Part shown: positions 31,796 to 39,949 of the stretch, one piece after another
How positions within the stretch are numbered: position 1 is the first letter of the stretch
Layout: each line of letters starts with the position of its first letter
From: UBA4055 sp964648295
GTDB lineage: Bacteria > UBA4055
NCBI GenBank assembly: GCA_964648295.1
Contig: CAZYNH010000010.1
Location: 1 to 64,000, forward strand
Length of the DNA stretch: 64,000 nucleotides
Direction: 5' to 3'
Position numbers and translations under genes: made by a program
Notes under the pieces: model-generated
Database searches by the model: none
Seen by the model: the letters and a program-made list of their open reading frames with translations, nothing else
Told to the model about the DNA's origin: nothing

Positions 31796-33799
31796 TTAAA
31801 ACGAATTGCTGATTATATTATTAAGCTCGTTTTCTCCGGTTACACTTATACCTAGTCCGAGAGCTTTTTCGAGTTTGGATCCGGGATTTTTGCCGCACAA
31901 TATCGAATAGACCGAGTTGCCGACAGATGAAGAAATCCTTCCCCCGTTTTTGATTATTATATCTCTCAGGCTTTCTCTGGTAAAAGACTCAAAAGTTCCG
32001 GTAATAACGAAAGTTCTGTTATTGAAGAATTCAATACCGGCGCTTTCACTTTTAATGTAAGTTGTGCATAAACCGAGATTTTTGAGCTTCTCAACTAATA
32101 GCACATTTTTTTCAAGACTGAAATAAGAAATTACCGAATCTGCAGTTATATCACCTATATCTGCGATTTCTATCAGCTTTTCTTTACTGGCCGTTACCAG
32201 ATCTTCAATACTGCCGAAATGCTTTGCAAGTGAAAGTGAAGCTTCTTTGCCCACATGCCTGATACCAAGGCCGTATATAAGGTTCTCCAGGCTTCTTGTT
32301 TTACTTTCGGTAATGCTCTGAATTAAATTTCGGGCGGACAGCTCGCCCATGCCCTCTAAATTAGAGATCGAGTCAGGAGAAAGAGCGTAGATATCAGAAA
32401 CATCTGAAACAATACCTTTATCAGTGAGCAGAGATACGAGAGCGGGTCCCATTCCGTTTATGTTCATAGCCTGCTTGGAAGCAAAATGCTCTATCTGTCT
32501 TTTTATCTGCGCGGGACATGAGGAGTTTATACATCTGAAAACGGCTTCATCTTCTGATCTGAAAAGTTTAGATGAACAAACAGGGCAGATCTGAGGAAAA
32601 TCGTATTTATGCGAACCGGCTGGCCTTTTATCCAGATTTACTCCGATTACCTGCGGTATTATCTCACCCGCTTTTTCAATTATGACCCTGTCGCCGATCC
32701 TTATATCCTTTTCTCTGATATCATCCGAATTATGAAGCGTGGCCCTCTTTACAGTCGTTCCCGAAAGCAATACCGGCTCCAAAACGGCTACGGGGGTAAT
32801 CGCTCCTGTTCTTCCGACCTGCAGCACAATATCGCTGATCGTCGTTTCTGCTCTGTCAGGCTTGAATTTATAAGCAATAGCCCATCTCGGAGATTTTACT
32901 GTCTCGCCGAGTTTATTTCTAAGGTTTAAGTCATTAACTTTTATTACAAGCCCGTCTATTTCAAAGCTCTGGTTGTTTTTCACTGACTCTTTAATTCTGC
33001 ATTCCTCTATTACTTCATCGACATTTATGCATACTTTGTAATAATCCGAAACGGGAAAGCCCATATCTCTTAAGCGTTTGAGATTTTCTGAGTGGATTAT
33101 ACCGGAACTGCTTCCTGAATAATAATAGCAAAGCGCTCTAAGAGATCTTTTTTTGACTTCTTCACGATCGAGAAGTTTTATTGAACCTGCGGCCGCGTTT
33201 CTCGCGTTGGCGAAAAGTTCGACTCCGTTCATTTCACGCTGCCTGTTAAGCTCGGCAAAATCCTCTTTCCCGATATATATCTCTCCTCTTACTTCAAAAT
33301 CACCGCCCCCGCTAACCTCAAAAGGAACATCTTTTAATGTAAGGAAGTTATCTGTTATATCATCTCCCTGGTCCCCGTCTCCCCTGGTAGCCGCATACTT
33401 AAGTTTTCCGTTCTCGTAAACGGCTGAAAAAGCGAGGCCGTCAATCTTATATTCTACGCAGTATTCAATTTCTTCTGAAATACCAAGCTGCTTTTTTATT
33501 CTGTTATCGAATTCAATAAGATCATTACTGTTATAGCTGTTAGAAATTGACAGCATCCTGACTAAATGCCTGATCTTTTTGAGGCCGTCAGTAAGGTCTG
33601 ACCCGACTGCCTGAGACGGAGAAGTTTCATCGTTACTAAAAAGGCCGGTTCCCGATCTATTCTCGAGCTCTTCGAGCTGTTTTAAGAGATTATCGTACTC
33701 AAAATCACTGACTGCAGAAACACCCTGTTTATAATACAGTTCATTATATCTCTTAATCTTTTGTCTTAATAGTTTGATCTTTTTTGAGGTATCATCCAT
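31796..33799 (-). CDS. ligA: NAD-dependent DNA ligase
   Basis: A 667-residue LigA with the full domain order. Adenylation domain with the active-site Lys in CVEYKIDGLAF, then OB fold (RVIIEKAGEIIPQV), a four-Cys zinc finger (CPVCSSKLF and CINSSCPAQ), helix-hairpin-helix repeats (INGMGPALVSLL, GLGIRHVGKEAS) and a C-terminal BRCT domain (FNNRTFVITGTFES). It seals nicks in replication and repair using NAD+. Its start overlaps the end of the uracil-DNA glycosylase gene by 8 bases, which links damage excision and sealing in one transcript. Confidence 0.97.
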   Translation of the reverse strand: MDDTSKKIKLLRQKIKRYNELYYKQGVSAVSDFEYDNLLKQLEELENRSGTGLFSNDETSPSQAVGSDLTDGLKKIRHLVRMLSISNSYNSNDLIEFDNRIKKQLGISEEIEYCVEYKIDGLAFSAVYENGKLKYAATRGDGDQGDDITDNFLTLKDVPFEVSGGGDFEVRGEIYIGKEDFAELNRQREMNGVELFANARNAAAGSIKLLDREEVKKRSLRALCYYYSGSSSGIIHSENLKRLRDMGFPVSDYYKVCINVDEVIEECRIKESVKNNQSFEIDGLVIKVNDLNLRNKLGETVKSPRWAIAYKFKPDRAETTISDIVLQVGRTGAITPVAVLEPVLLSGTTVKRATLHNSDDIREKDIRIGDRVIIEKAGEIIPQVIGVNLDKRPAGSHKYDFPQICPVCSSKLFRSEDEAVFRCINSSCPAQIKRQIEHFASKQAMNINGMGPALVSLLTDKGIVSDVSDIYALSPDSISNLEGMGELSARNLIQSITESKTRSLENLIYGLGIRHVGKEASLSLAKHFGSIEDLVTASKEKLIEIADIGDITADSVISYFSLEKNVLLVEKLKNLGLCTTYIKSESAGIEFFNNRTFVITGTFESFTRESLRDIIIKNGGRISSSVGNSVYSILCGKNPGSKLEKALGLGISVTGENELNNIISNSF

Positions 33800-34532
33800 T
33801 ATTCCCGTCCAGAAGTTCTTTAAGTTTCTTAAGATCTTCCCATGCGGGGTATTTCCAGTTCGGATTTCTTAATAATGCGGAAGGATGATAAGTTACTAGA
33901 ACAGGTATACCTTTGTATTCATACTGCCCCTCTCTGAACTCTTTCATTGTATTCTGCCTTCCTAATAACCTGATAGCAGCTATTCTGCCCAGTGCCAGTA
34001 TATATCTCGGTTTCAGGAATTCCAGCTGTCTGTCAAGATAGGGTGAGCACATTTTAATTTCATCAGGAAGCGGATCTCTATTACCAGGCGGCCTGCATTT
34101 AAGAACATTGCATATATACACATCTTCCCTGTTTATCTCAATTGCCGAAAGCATTTTTGTAAGCAGTTGCCCCGCTCTGCCTACGAATGGTTCTCCTGTC
34201 TCATCTTCTTCTGCTCCCGGTGCTTCGCCAATAATTACAAGTTTATTCTTGTCGGAACCTTTCCCGAAAACGGTATTAGTTCTTGTTTTGTGAAGATCAC
34301 ATTTCCCGCATTGCGCAACAATGCTTTGAAGTTCAGAAAGAGATTTTACCTGATAATTCTCAGTAGAATCGATATTAGCTGCTTTATTCTTTAACATATA
34401 CTTCAGCGAGATTCCTTTAGGGTCTATATTCAGATACTCAGGATACAGATCATCAACCAGCGAGAGACAGTTAACAATGTCTCTTCTCAGCAATTCGGTC
34501 AATAGAGTTCTGTATCCTTCTTCCAGGCTCAT
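33792..34532 (-). CDS. Uracil-DNA glycosylase, family 4 (iron-sulfur type)
   Basis: A 246-residue glycosylase that removes uracil from DNA. Family 4 features: motif 1 GEAPGAEEDETGEPFVG (GEAPG-x-x-E), motif 2 VTYHPSALLRNP (HP[SA]), and cysteines placed for a 4Fe-4S cluster (QCGKCDLHK early; CNVLKCRPPGN and the Cys of IKMCSPYL later). The first 70 residues are an extension of the kind seen in many bacterial members. 9 bases after the FGE-like gene and overlapping ligA. Confidence 0.93.
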   Translation of the reverse strand: MSLEEGYRTLLTELLRRDIVNCLSLVDDLYPEYLNIDPKGISLKYMLKNKAANIDSTENYQVKSLSELQSIVAQCGKCDLHKTRTNTVFGKGSDKNKLVIIGEAPGAEEDETGEPFVGRAGQLLTKMLSAIEINREDVYICNVLKCRPPGNRDPLPDEIKMCSPYLDRQLEFLKPRYILALGRIAAIRLLGRQNTMKEFREGQYEYKGIPVLVTYHPSALLRNPNWKYPAWEDLKKLKELLDGNNG

Positions 34533-34541
34533 ATTAAAACA

Positions 34542-35750
34542 TCAATAATCCATTACACATCTGAAACCGACATTGTTCCCGGACCAGTTCTTTCCTTTAA
34601 AATCCCGTATTGAAACTGTAAGATTCGATTTTATATCTTTCCAGCTTCCGCCTCTTATGACATAATAATCCGAGCCGTAATCTTTTATAAGTTTTCCGCC
34701 CGGATACGGAAGCGCAGCGGACATTGTCCATTCAGCCACATTGCCGTCCATATCATACAGCTTAAAATCGTTCGGTTCGTAGCTTTTTACATCAGCAGGA
34801 CCATCATTAACAGGATTGAGGTCATAGCAGGCCATCTTTGGATCCATCTCATTCGAATATGGGTATTTAAGTCCTTCCAAACCTCCCCTTGCCGCTTTTT
34901 CCCACTCATATTCTGTCGGAAGCCGTTTACCCGCCCATTTGGCGTAAGCTTCTGCATCAATGTAAGATACTCCGACTATAGGCTGATTTGGACCGTTGAA
35001 CTGGTCAAAAAGTATATGCTTGGGCAGTTTGTAACCGGTTTCTTCTACGAAGATCCTGAACTGAGAGTTAGTTACCTCATGTTCATCAACATAAAAAGCT
35101 TTGACAAAAACCTCATGTATTGGCTGTTCGTTATGACTCTCAATGTCGCTACCTATCATAACATTCCCTGCAGGTATGAGCACCATATTCATATTGTCTT
35201 TCAGTGCCCTGTAATACTGCATATTCCTCTTTACACGCTTTATTACAGGTTTAGTTTCTTCCTCCGAAACTTTTTTTATGGCGGCTTTCTTCTTTTTGGC
35301 TTCCTCAGCCAGCCTTTTCTCTTCTTCAGCCTTTTTTCGTGCCTCTTCTTCTGCTTTCATGCTTGGCACATATTCAGTTAAATAAGGCTTAACAAGGCTG
35401 TCTACCAGGCTTATATAATGTCCGAAAGTTTCATTCTCCTTTAAGTCGTCAACATACTTTTTACCCTCATCAGTATTTACCAAAATATATGCCGCACCTG
35501 CGATAACAAGAAGCAGCAGGATGAGCAGTAATCCGGTATGAGATTTTTTGGGACCGCCACCCGAAGCATTAGTTTTTACCGAAGGCTGCTTTGGGGTGGA
35601 AGCAAATCTTCCGGCCGGAGGAGGCTGAACAGCCGATATTTTTTTTTCAGGTTTTACAGCCGCCGCCGGAGCAGATCCGAGTTTCTGGCCGCAGTTCACG
35701 CATGTTTTAGCATCGTTTGAATTTAAGGTGTTACAGTTTTTACATATCAT
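34542..35750 (-). CDS. Membrane protein with zinc ribbon and formylglycine-generating-enzyme-like (SUMF1) domain
   Basis: A 402-residue protein: an N-terminal zinc ribbon (CKNCNTL and CVNCGQK, residues 3-20), a Pro/Ala linker, one membrane helix (LLLILLLLVIAGAAYIL, about 74-90), a charged coiled coil (RKKAEEEKRLAEEAKKKK) and a C-terminal SUMF1/FGE-like fold from about 185 (VLIPAGNVMIGSD, HEVTNSQFRIFVEE, RLPTEYEWEKAARGG, NVAEWTMSA, VIRGGSWKD, NVGFRCVMDY). The catalytic Cys pair of true formylglycine-generating enzymes is not at its place in VIRGGSWKDIKSNLTVSIR, so this is probably a carbohydrate- or ligand-binding or structural member rather than an oxidase. Likely topology: ribbon in the cytoplasm, FGE-like domain outside. 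Starts a short unit with the glycosylase and ligA. Confidence 0.85.
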   Translation of the reverse strand: MICKNCNTLNSNDAKTCVNCGQKLGSAPAAAVKPEKKISAVQPPPAGRFASTPKQPSVKTNASGGGPKKSHTGLLLILLLLVIAGAAYILVNTDEGKKYVDDLKENETFGHYISLVDSLVKPYLTEYVPSMKAEEEARKKAEEEKRLAEEAKKKKAAIKKVSEEETKPVIKRVKRNMQYYRALKDNMNMVLIPAGNVMIGSDIESHNEQPIHEVFVKAFYVDEHEVTNSQFRIFVEETGYKLPKHILFDQFNGPNQPIVGVSYIDAEAYAKWAGKRLPTEYEWEKAARGGLEGLKYPYSNEMDPKMACYDLNPVNDGPADVKSYEPNDFKLYDMDGNVAEWTMSAALPYPGGKLIKDYGSDYYVIRGGSWKDIKSNLTVSIRDFKGKNWSGNNVGFRCVMDY

Positions 35751-35787
35751 TAAATCCCCCTTTCACTTTTAGGACACATAAGCTATT

Positions 35788-35817
35788 AAATTAACGAAAA
35801 CGCAAATAAAAATTCAA
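35788..35817 (-). promoter_or_regulatory. Predicted promoter of the FGE-like - UDG - ligA unit
   Basis: TTGAAT (35812-35817), 18-base spacer, TAATTT (35788-35793) on the minus strand, about 38 bases upstream of the start. Confidence 0.4.
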
Positions 35818-35846
35818 GTAAAACATTGCTTATTTTTCAGCAATAT

Positions 35847-35872
35847 AAAAAGGGTCTGTTGTGACCCTTTTT
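35847..35872 (-). terminator. Intrinsic terminator after tRNA-Pro, end of the ribosomal superoperon
   Basis: AAAAAGGGTC, 6-base loop, GACCCTTTTT forms a 10-bp stem with a U-tract on the minus strand, 12 bases after the tRNA. The A/T flanks allow it to work on either strand. Confidence 0.85.
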
Positions 35873-35883
35873 CATACTTTTTG

Positions 35884-35958
35884 TCGGGGCGAGAAGATTT
35901 GAACTTCCGACCCCCTGCTCCCAAGGCAGGTGCGCTAACCGGGCTGCGCCACACCCCG
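35884..35958 (-). tRNA. tRNA-Pro (UGG anticodon)
   Basis: Read on the minus strand: acceptor stem CGGGGTG pairs with CGCCCCG near the 3' end, discriminator A, anticodon stem CCTGC/GCAGG around the loop CTTGGGA, with anticodon TGG, and a T-arm with GTTCAAATC. CCA is not encoded. It lies 29 bases after rplQ and before the terminator, so it is probably cotranscribed with the ribosomal operon and processed out. Confidence 0.95.
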
Positions 35959-35987
35959 AACAAATTATACCATATAACCGAAAGGCT

Positions 35988-36479
35988 CTACTTACCCGCA
36001 GAAACTTCCTCGGATTTTGCATCCTTTGATTCAGCTTTTTGCGGTTTAACAGATTTTTTTACCTTCTGTTTTGCTTCCTCAGGTTCGGTATGTTTAGCTT
36101 TTGCAGGAACATCAGCCGAGTCATCGTATTCAACAAGCTGGAGAACAGCTGTTTCTGCTGCGTCCCCTTTTCTTGTACCTAATTTCAGGACCCTGGTATA
36201 CCCGCCGTTCCTTTTGCTGTAGTTTGGAGCAATGTCGTTAAACAGCGTGAACACAACAGTTTTGTGTTTCAGGTGCTTCAAAGCCTGTCTTAGCGAGTTC
36301 AGGTCGCCTTTTTTACCCAGAGTTATCATTTTCTCCGCATATTTTCTGGCTTCTTTAGCTTTAGCAAGAGTCGTTATTATCTGCTTATGTTCAAAAAGCT
36401 GGCCCGCCAGATTGCTCATAAGAGCTTTTCTGTGGCTGGCTGTTCTGTTTAATTTCCTTCCTTTTACATTGTGACGCAT
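35988..36479 (-). CDS. rplQ: 50S ribosomal protein L17
   Basis: L17 core with HNVKGRKLNRTASHRKALMS at the N-terminus and VRILKLGTRKGDAAE-like block (RVLKLGTRKGDAAETAVLQL). At 163 residues it is longer than the usual 120-130; the last 45 residues are a Lys/Glu/Ala-rich tail (EEAKQKVKKSVKPQK) that probably lies outside the ribosome core. Last protein gene of the superoperon, 17 bases after rpoA. Confidence 0.96.
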   Translation of the reverse strand: MRHNVKGRKLNRTASHRKALMSNLAGQLFEHKQIITTLAKAKEARKYAEKMITLGKKGDLNSLRQALKHLKHKTVVFTLFNDIAPNYSKRNGGYTRVLKLGTRKGDAAETAVLQLVEYDDSADVPAKAKHTEPEEAKQKVKKSVKPQKAESKDAKSEEVSAGK

Positions 36480-36496
36480 CTTTGCCTTCCTCTATA

Positions 36497-37492
36497 TCAT
36501 TTCTTCTTTTTGGATTGGGTGTCGTTGAGATATTTGTCAACGTCCATTCCGAACTCAAGACCTTTTTCTTTAAGGACTTTATTCAATTCCGCCAGAGATT
36601 TCTTGCCGAAATTCCTGAATTTGAGCATTTCGCTCTCTTTCTTTCTTACAAGATCGCCGATCGTTTTAACCTTTGCGTCGGTTAGACAGTTATATGACCT
36701 GACAGAAAGCTCAAGTTCATCAATTGACATTTTCAGCAAATTCCTCTTTTTCAAAATATCAGGATCCTCGTCTTCATATCCCTCAGAATCTTCCTCGACC
36801 TCAAATTTAATGAACAGGTTTATATGGTCCCTGAGTATTTGTCCGGCGTAGGTTATAGCTTCTTCCGGTGATATTGAGGCGTCAGTATGAACATCTAGGG
36901 ACAGTTTCTCATAGTCCGTTCTGTCACCGACTCGGGTATTTTCAATATCGTAGCTCACTTTAAGGATCGGGGAAAAGATCGAGTCTATGGCTATCGTTCC
37001 GATAGGGTCGTTATCATCCCTGTTGGCGTCCGAAGAAACATATGCCCTGCCGAGTTTAATATTCAGCTCAATACTGAACTCGGCATCCTCGTTCAGAGTG
37101 GCTATTTTAAAATTCGGATTGTAAACCTTGACCTCTCCGCCTGACGAATCTTCGATGTCCTTTGCGGTAAAGATCTTAGGGCCTTTCAGATTTACTGTCA
37201 CTTTTGATGTTCTTCCTTCGTTCAGGCTGAGCCTTACCTGTTTCAGGTTTAATATCATTATGGCTACGTCTTCTTTTACGCCGGAAATGCTTGAGAACTC
37301 ATGTAGTACCCCGTCGATCTTAATGCTGTAGATCGCAGCGCCCTGTATTGATGATAAAAGAACCCGCTTCATCGCGTGCCCTATTGTGATCCCGTAACCT
37401 CTCTCCAGCGGAGAAAGCACGAATCTGCCGTAATTTTCACTTAAAGTCTTGATCTCGATAGACTCGGGTATTTTAAAAGGTAATACAGCCAT
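36497..37492 (-). CDS. rpoA: RNA polymerase alpha subunit
   Basis: 331-residue alpha subunit. N-terminal assembly domain with RFVLSPLERGYGITIGHAMK and VLLSSIQGAAI, and the C-terminal domain from about 250 with SVRSYNCLTDAKVKTIGDLV and LKFRNFGKKSLAELNKVL, which contacts UP-elements and activators. Linked as usual between rpsD and rplQ. Confidence 0.97.
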   Translation of the reverse strand: MAVLPFKIPESIEIKTLSENYGRFVLSPLERGYGITIGHAMKRVLLSSIQGAAIYSIKIDGVLHEFSSISGVKEDVAIMILNLKQVRLSLNEGRTSKVTVNLKGPKIFTAKDIEDSSGGEVKVYNPNFKIATLNEDAEFSIELNIKLGRAYVSSDANRDDNDPIGTIAIDSIFSPILKVSYDIENTRVGDRTDYEKLSLDVHTDASISPEEAITYAGQILRDHINLFIKFEVEEDSEGYEDEDPDILKKRNLLKMSIDELELSVRSYNCLTDAKVKTIGDLVRKKESEMLKFRNFGKKSLAELNKVLKEKGLEFGMDVDKYLNDTQSKKKK

Positions 37493-37504
37493 TTTTTTCT
37501 CTCT

Positions 37505-38122
37505 TTATTTAGAGTAAAGTTCGACTATGAGTTGCTCGTTTATTTTAACCGGAATATCCTCTCTCTTTGGCAACTCGGTTAAAGTGCCTTCCATAGTAGC
37601 TTTATCCACCTTAAGATAAGGCCTCGGATTTTCGTTGGTATTTTTGAGCGACTCGTGAATTATCTCAAGTTTTTTAGATTTTTCCTTCACGGAAATTACA
37701 TCATTCACCCTTATAGTCATTGACGGTATGTTGGCGGGCTTACCGTTAACAAGAAAATGCCTATGGGAAACCATCTGCCTTGCAGCTCTCTGGCTTGGAG
37801 AGAAACCAAGTCTGTGAACCAGAGTGTCAAGTCTGCATTCAAGCCTTATCATCAGATTCTCACCCGTGATACCCTTATCATTCTTGGCTTTTTCATATAT
37901 GCTCTTGAACTGTTTTTCCAATAGTCCGTAGATATACTTTGCCTTCTGCTTCTCTTTAAGCTGCAGCCCGTATTCCGAAACACGCTTTCTCTTTCCTTCG
38001 GCTCCGTGCTGGCCCGGATCATAAGGCCTTCTCTGTATGATCTTATCGTACTTTGGTAATCCAAAGAGATTTTCACCGTATTTTCTGGAGATCTTTCCTC
38101 TTGGAGTTAGGTCTTTTGCCAT
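37505..38122 (-). CDS. rpsD: 30S ribosomal protein S4
   Basis: 205-residue S4, a primary 16S rRNA-binding protein. The S4 RNA-binding domain is visible (RLECRLDTLVHRLGFSPS, QMVSHRHFLVNGKPANIPS). No N-terminal zinc Cys cluster: the N-terminus reads MAKDLTPRGKISRKYGENLF. In E. coli S4 represses the alpha operon; whether it does so here is not visible. Confidence 0.97.
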   Translation of the reverse strand: MAKDLTPRGKISRKYGENLFGLPKYDKIIQRRPYDPGQHGAEGKRKRVSEYGLQLKEKQKAKYIYGLLEKQFKSIYEKAKNDKGITGENLMIRLECRLDTLVHRLGFSPSQRAARQMVSHRHFLVNGKPANIPSMTIRVNDVISVKEKSKKLEIIHESLKNTNENPRPYLKVDKATMEGTLTELPKREDIPVKINEQLIVELYSK

Positions 38123-38143
38123 TATCTTTTTCTCCGATACTGA

Positions 38144-38536
38144 TTATATTCTTCTTTTCTTTTTCGGCCTGCAGCCGTTGTGGGGAACTGGAGTAATGTC
38201 TTTTATTGAAAGTATCTCGAGCCCGGCCGCATTGAGCGATCTTATTGAAGATTCTCTTCCGGCTCCCGGTCCTTTAACAATGACATGCACTTTTCTCAGT
38301 CCGAGTCCCATTGCCTCTTTTGCGATCTGGTCGCTGGCCATCTGTGCGGCAAAACTGGTGTTCTTTTTTGAGCCTTTGTAGCCGACTTTACCACCGCTTG
38401 ACCAGTTTATAACGTTACCGTAGCTGTCTGAAAGGCAGAGGATGGTATTGTTGAAAGTGGCTTTTATGTGGGCCACACCTATCGGTTCAACTTTATCCTT
38501 TTTTTTCAGCTTCTTTCTTTTTTTGTCTATTGCCAA
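38144..38536 (-). CDS. rpsK: 30S ribosomal protein S11
   Basis: 130-residue S11 with AHIKATFNNTILCLSDSYGN, the VHVIVKGPGAGRESSIRSL block and the C-terminal DITPVPHNGCRPKKKRR. It forms the platform of the 30S subunit at the mRNA exit. Between rpsM and rpsD. Confidence 0.97.
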   Translation of the reverse strand: MAIDKKRKKLKKKDKVEPIGVAHIKATFNNTILCLSDSYGNVINWSSGGKVGYKGSKKNTSFAAQMASDQIAKEAMGLGLRKVHVIVKGPGAGRESSIRSLNAAGLEILSIKDITPVPHNGCRPKKKRRI

Positions 38537-38568
38537 GCTATCCTCCCTTGAACAAAATGTTTAGAAAA

Positions 38569-38937
38569 TTATTTTTTGTTTTTTACTGCCATTTTCTTTT
38601 TGCCTTTTCTAGTACGAGCGTTCGTCTTGGTCCTCTGACCTCTGACAGGCAGATTTTTCCTGTGGCGGATCCCTCTGTAATTTCCTATGTCCATCAATCT
38701 CTTGATAGCAAGCTTTGTCTGGGTCCTCAGCGTTCCCTCGATCACGAATTCGTTGGTTATCACCTTTCTTATCGCGTCGATCTGATCTTCGGTTAAGTCC
38801 TTAATTTTGGTATCAAAGTGGATGTTCAGTTTCTCAAGTATCCTTCTTGCGCTTGAACGTCCTATACCGTAAATATAGGTTAATCCGATCTCTACTCTTT
38901 TCGTGTTGGGTAGATCTACACCAGCTATACGAGCCAA
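38569..38937 (-). CDS. rpsM: 30S ribosomal protein S13
   Basis: 122-residue S13 in the 30S head, contacting the 50S subunit and P-site tRNA. Typical blocks: MARIAGVDLPNTKRVEIGL, YIYGIGRSSARRIL, YRGIRHRKNLPVRGQRTKTN and NARTRKGKKKMA. 11 bases after rpmJ. Confidence 0.97.
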   Translation of the reverse strand: MARIAGVDLPNTKRVEIGLTYIYGIGRSSARRILEKLNIHFDTKIKDLTEDQIDAIRKVITNEFVIEGTLRTQTKLAIKRLMDIGNYRGIRHRKNLPVRGQRTKTNARTRKGKKKMAVKNKK

Positions 38938-38948
38938 ATTTACCTCCC

Positions 38949-39062
38949 TTAACCTTGTCTTTGCTTATGTTTCTTGGTTTTACATATTACTCGAACCACA
39001 CCGTGCCTCATAATTACCTTGCAGTTCTCGCAAATCTTCTTTACAGATGCTCTAACCTTCAT
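38949..39062 (-). CDS. rpmJ: 50S ribosomal protein L36
   Basis: A 37-residue L36 of the zinc-binding type. The sequence MKVRASVKKICENCKVIMRH carries the Cys pair CENC, with a third Cys (VICK) and a His (KKHKQRQG) completing the zinc site. Located in the usual slot between infA and rpsM. Confidence 0.96.
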   Translation of the reverse strand: MKVRASVKKICENCKVIMRHGVVRVICKTKKHKQRQG

Positions 39063-39077
39063 TTTAACTCCCAAAAA

Positions 39078-39296
39078 TCATTTGTTTCTGTAAACGATCC
39101 TTCCTTTTGACAGATCATACGGCGATATCTCGATCTTGACTTTATCGCCCGGAACCATCTTAATGTAATGCATTCTCATCTTTCCGGAAACATGCGCCAG
39201 AATAATATGGCCGTTCTCAAGCTCGACCTTGAACATCGCGTTAGGAAGAGCTTCTTTTATAACCCCGTCGATCTTGATCGTGTTCTCTTTTGCCAT
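39078..39296 (-). CDS. infA: Translation initiation factor IF-1
   Basis: 72-residue S1/OB-fold factor that occupies the ribosomal A site during initiation. MAKENTIKIDGVIKEALPNA, FKVELENGHIILAHVSGKMR and IEISPYDLSKGRIVYR match IF-1 fully. Starts in a TAATG overlap with the end of adk. Confidence 0.97.
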   Translation of the reverse strand: MAKENTIKIDGVIKEALPNAMFKVELENGHIILAHVSGKMRMHYIKMVPGDKVKIEISPYDLSKGRIVYRNK

Positions 39297-39949
39297 TATA
39301 AACTTCCTGCCCTGGTGATAAGTTTCTTAACGTCCCCGTATATTTCCTGAATTGTTCTGTTGCCGTCGATACTGATAAGTATACCTTTACGCTCGTAGTA
39401 TTCGATCAGCGGTTTAGTGTTCGCCGTGTAAACATCGAGACGGTTCTTTATCACATCTTCCCTGTCATCTTCTCTGGAAACAACTTTCCCGGAACAGACT
39501 CCGCATACATCTCCGTCCGGAGGATTTGTTATCATATTGTACCCTTTACCGCACGAAGAGCACACCCTTCTTGACAGAAGTCTTTTTACAAGAACTTCGA
39601 ACGGTGACCCGATGTTTAGAACAATATCGAGTTTTTTAGAATCGCCGGCCAGAATTATTTCAAGCTTTTCAGCCTGTGCAACGTTTCTGGGGAAACCGTC
39701 AAATATCACACCGTTCCCGCAGTCTGGATCTATAAGCCTGGCTCTTAGTATTTTAAGAACAAGTTCGTCGGGAACCAGATCGCCCTTCTTCATATATTCC
39801 CCTGCAAGGATCCCGTCGGAAGTTTTCTTTGCAAGAGCATTCCTCAACAGATCTCCTGTCGATATCTGCACCAGGCCAAAATCCTTAAGAATAAGTTCCG
39901 CCTGACTGCCCTTGCCGCTTCCCGGTGCTCCCAGTAAGAGAATGTTCAT
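39296..39949 (-). CDS. adk: Adenylate kinase with zinc-type lid
   Basis: 217-residue long-type adenylate kinase (ATP + AMP to 2 ADP). P-loop LLLGAPGSGKGSQAE, AMP-site STGDLLRNAL and VIFDGFPRNVAQAE. The lid carries four cysteines in two CxxC pairs (CSSCGKGY and CGVCSGK), expected to bind zinc. Cotranscribed with secY and infA by one-base stop/start overlaps on both sides. Confidence 0.97.
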   Translation of the reverse strand: MNILLLGAPGSGKGSQAELILKDFGLVQISTGDLLRNALAKKTSDGILAGEYMKKGDLVPDELVLKILRARLIDPDCGNGVIFDGFPRNVAQAEKLEIILAGDSKKLDIVLNIGSPFEVLVKRLLSRRVCSSCGKGYNMITNPPDGDVCGVCSGKVVSREDDREDVIKNRLDVYTANTKPLIEYYERKGILISIDGNRTIQEIYGDVKKLITRAGSL

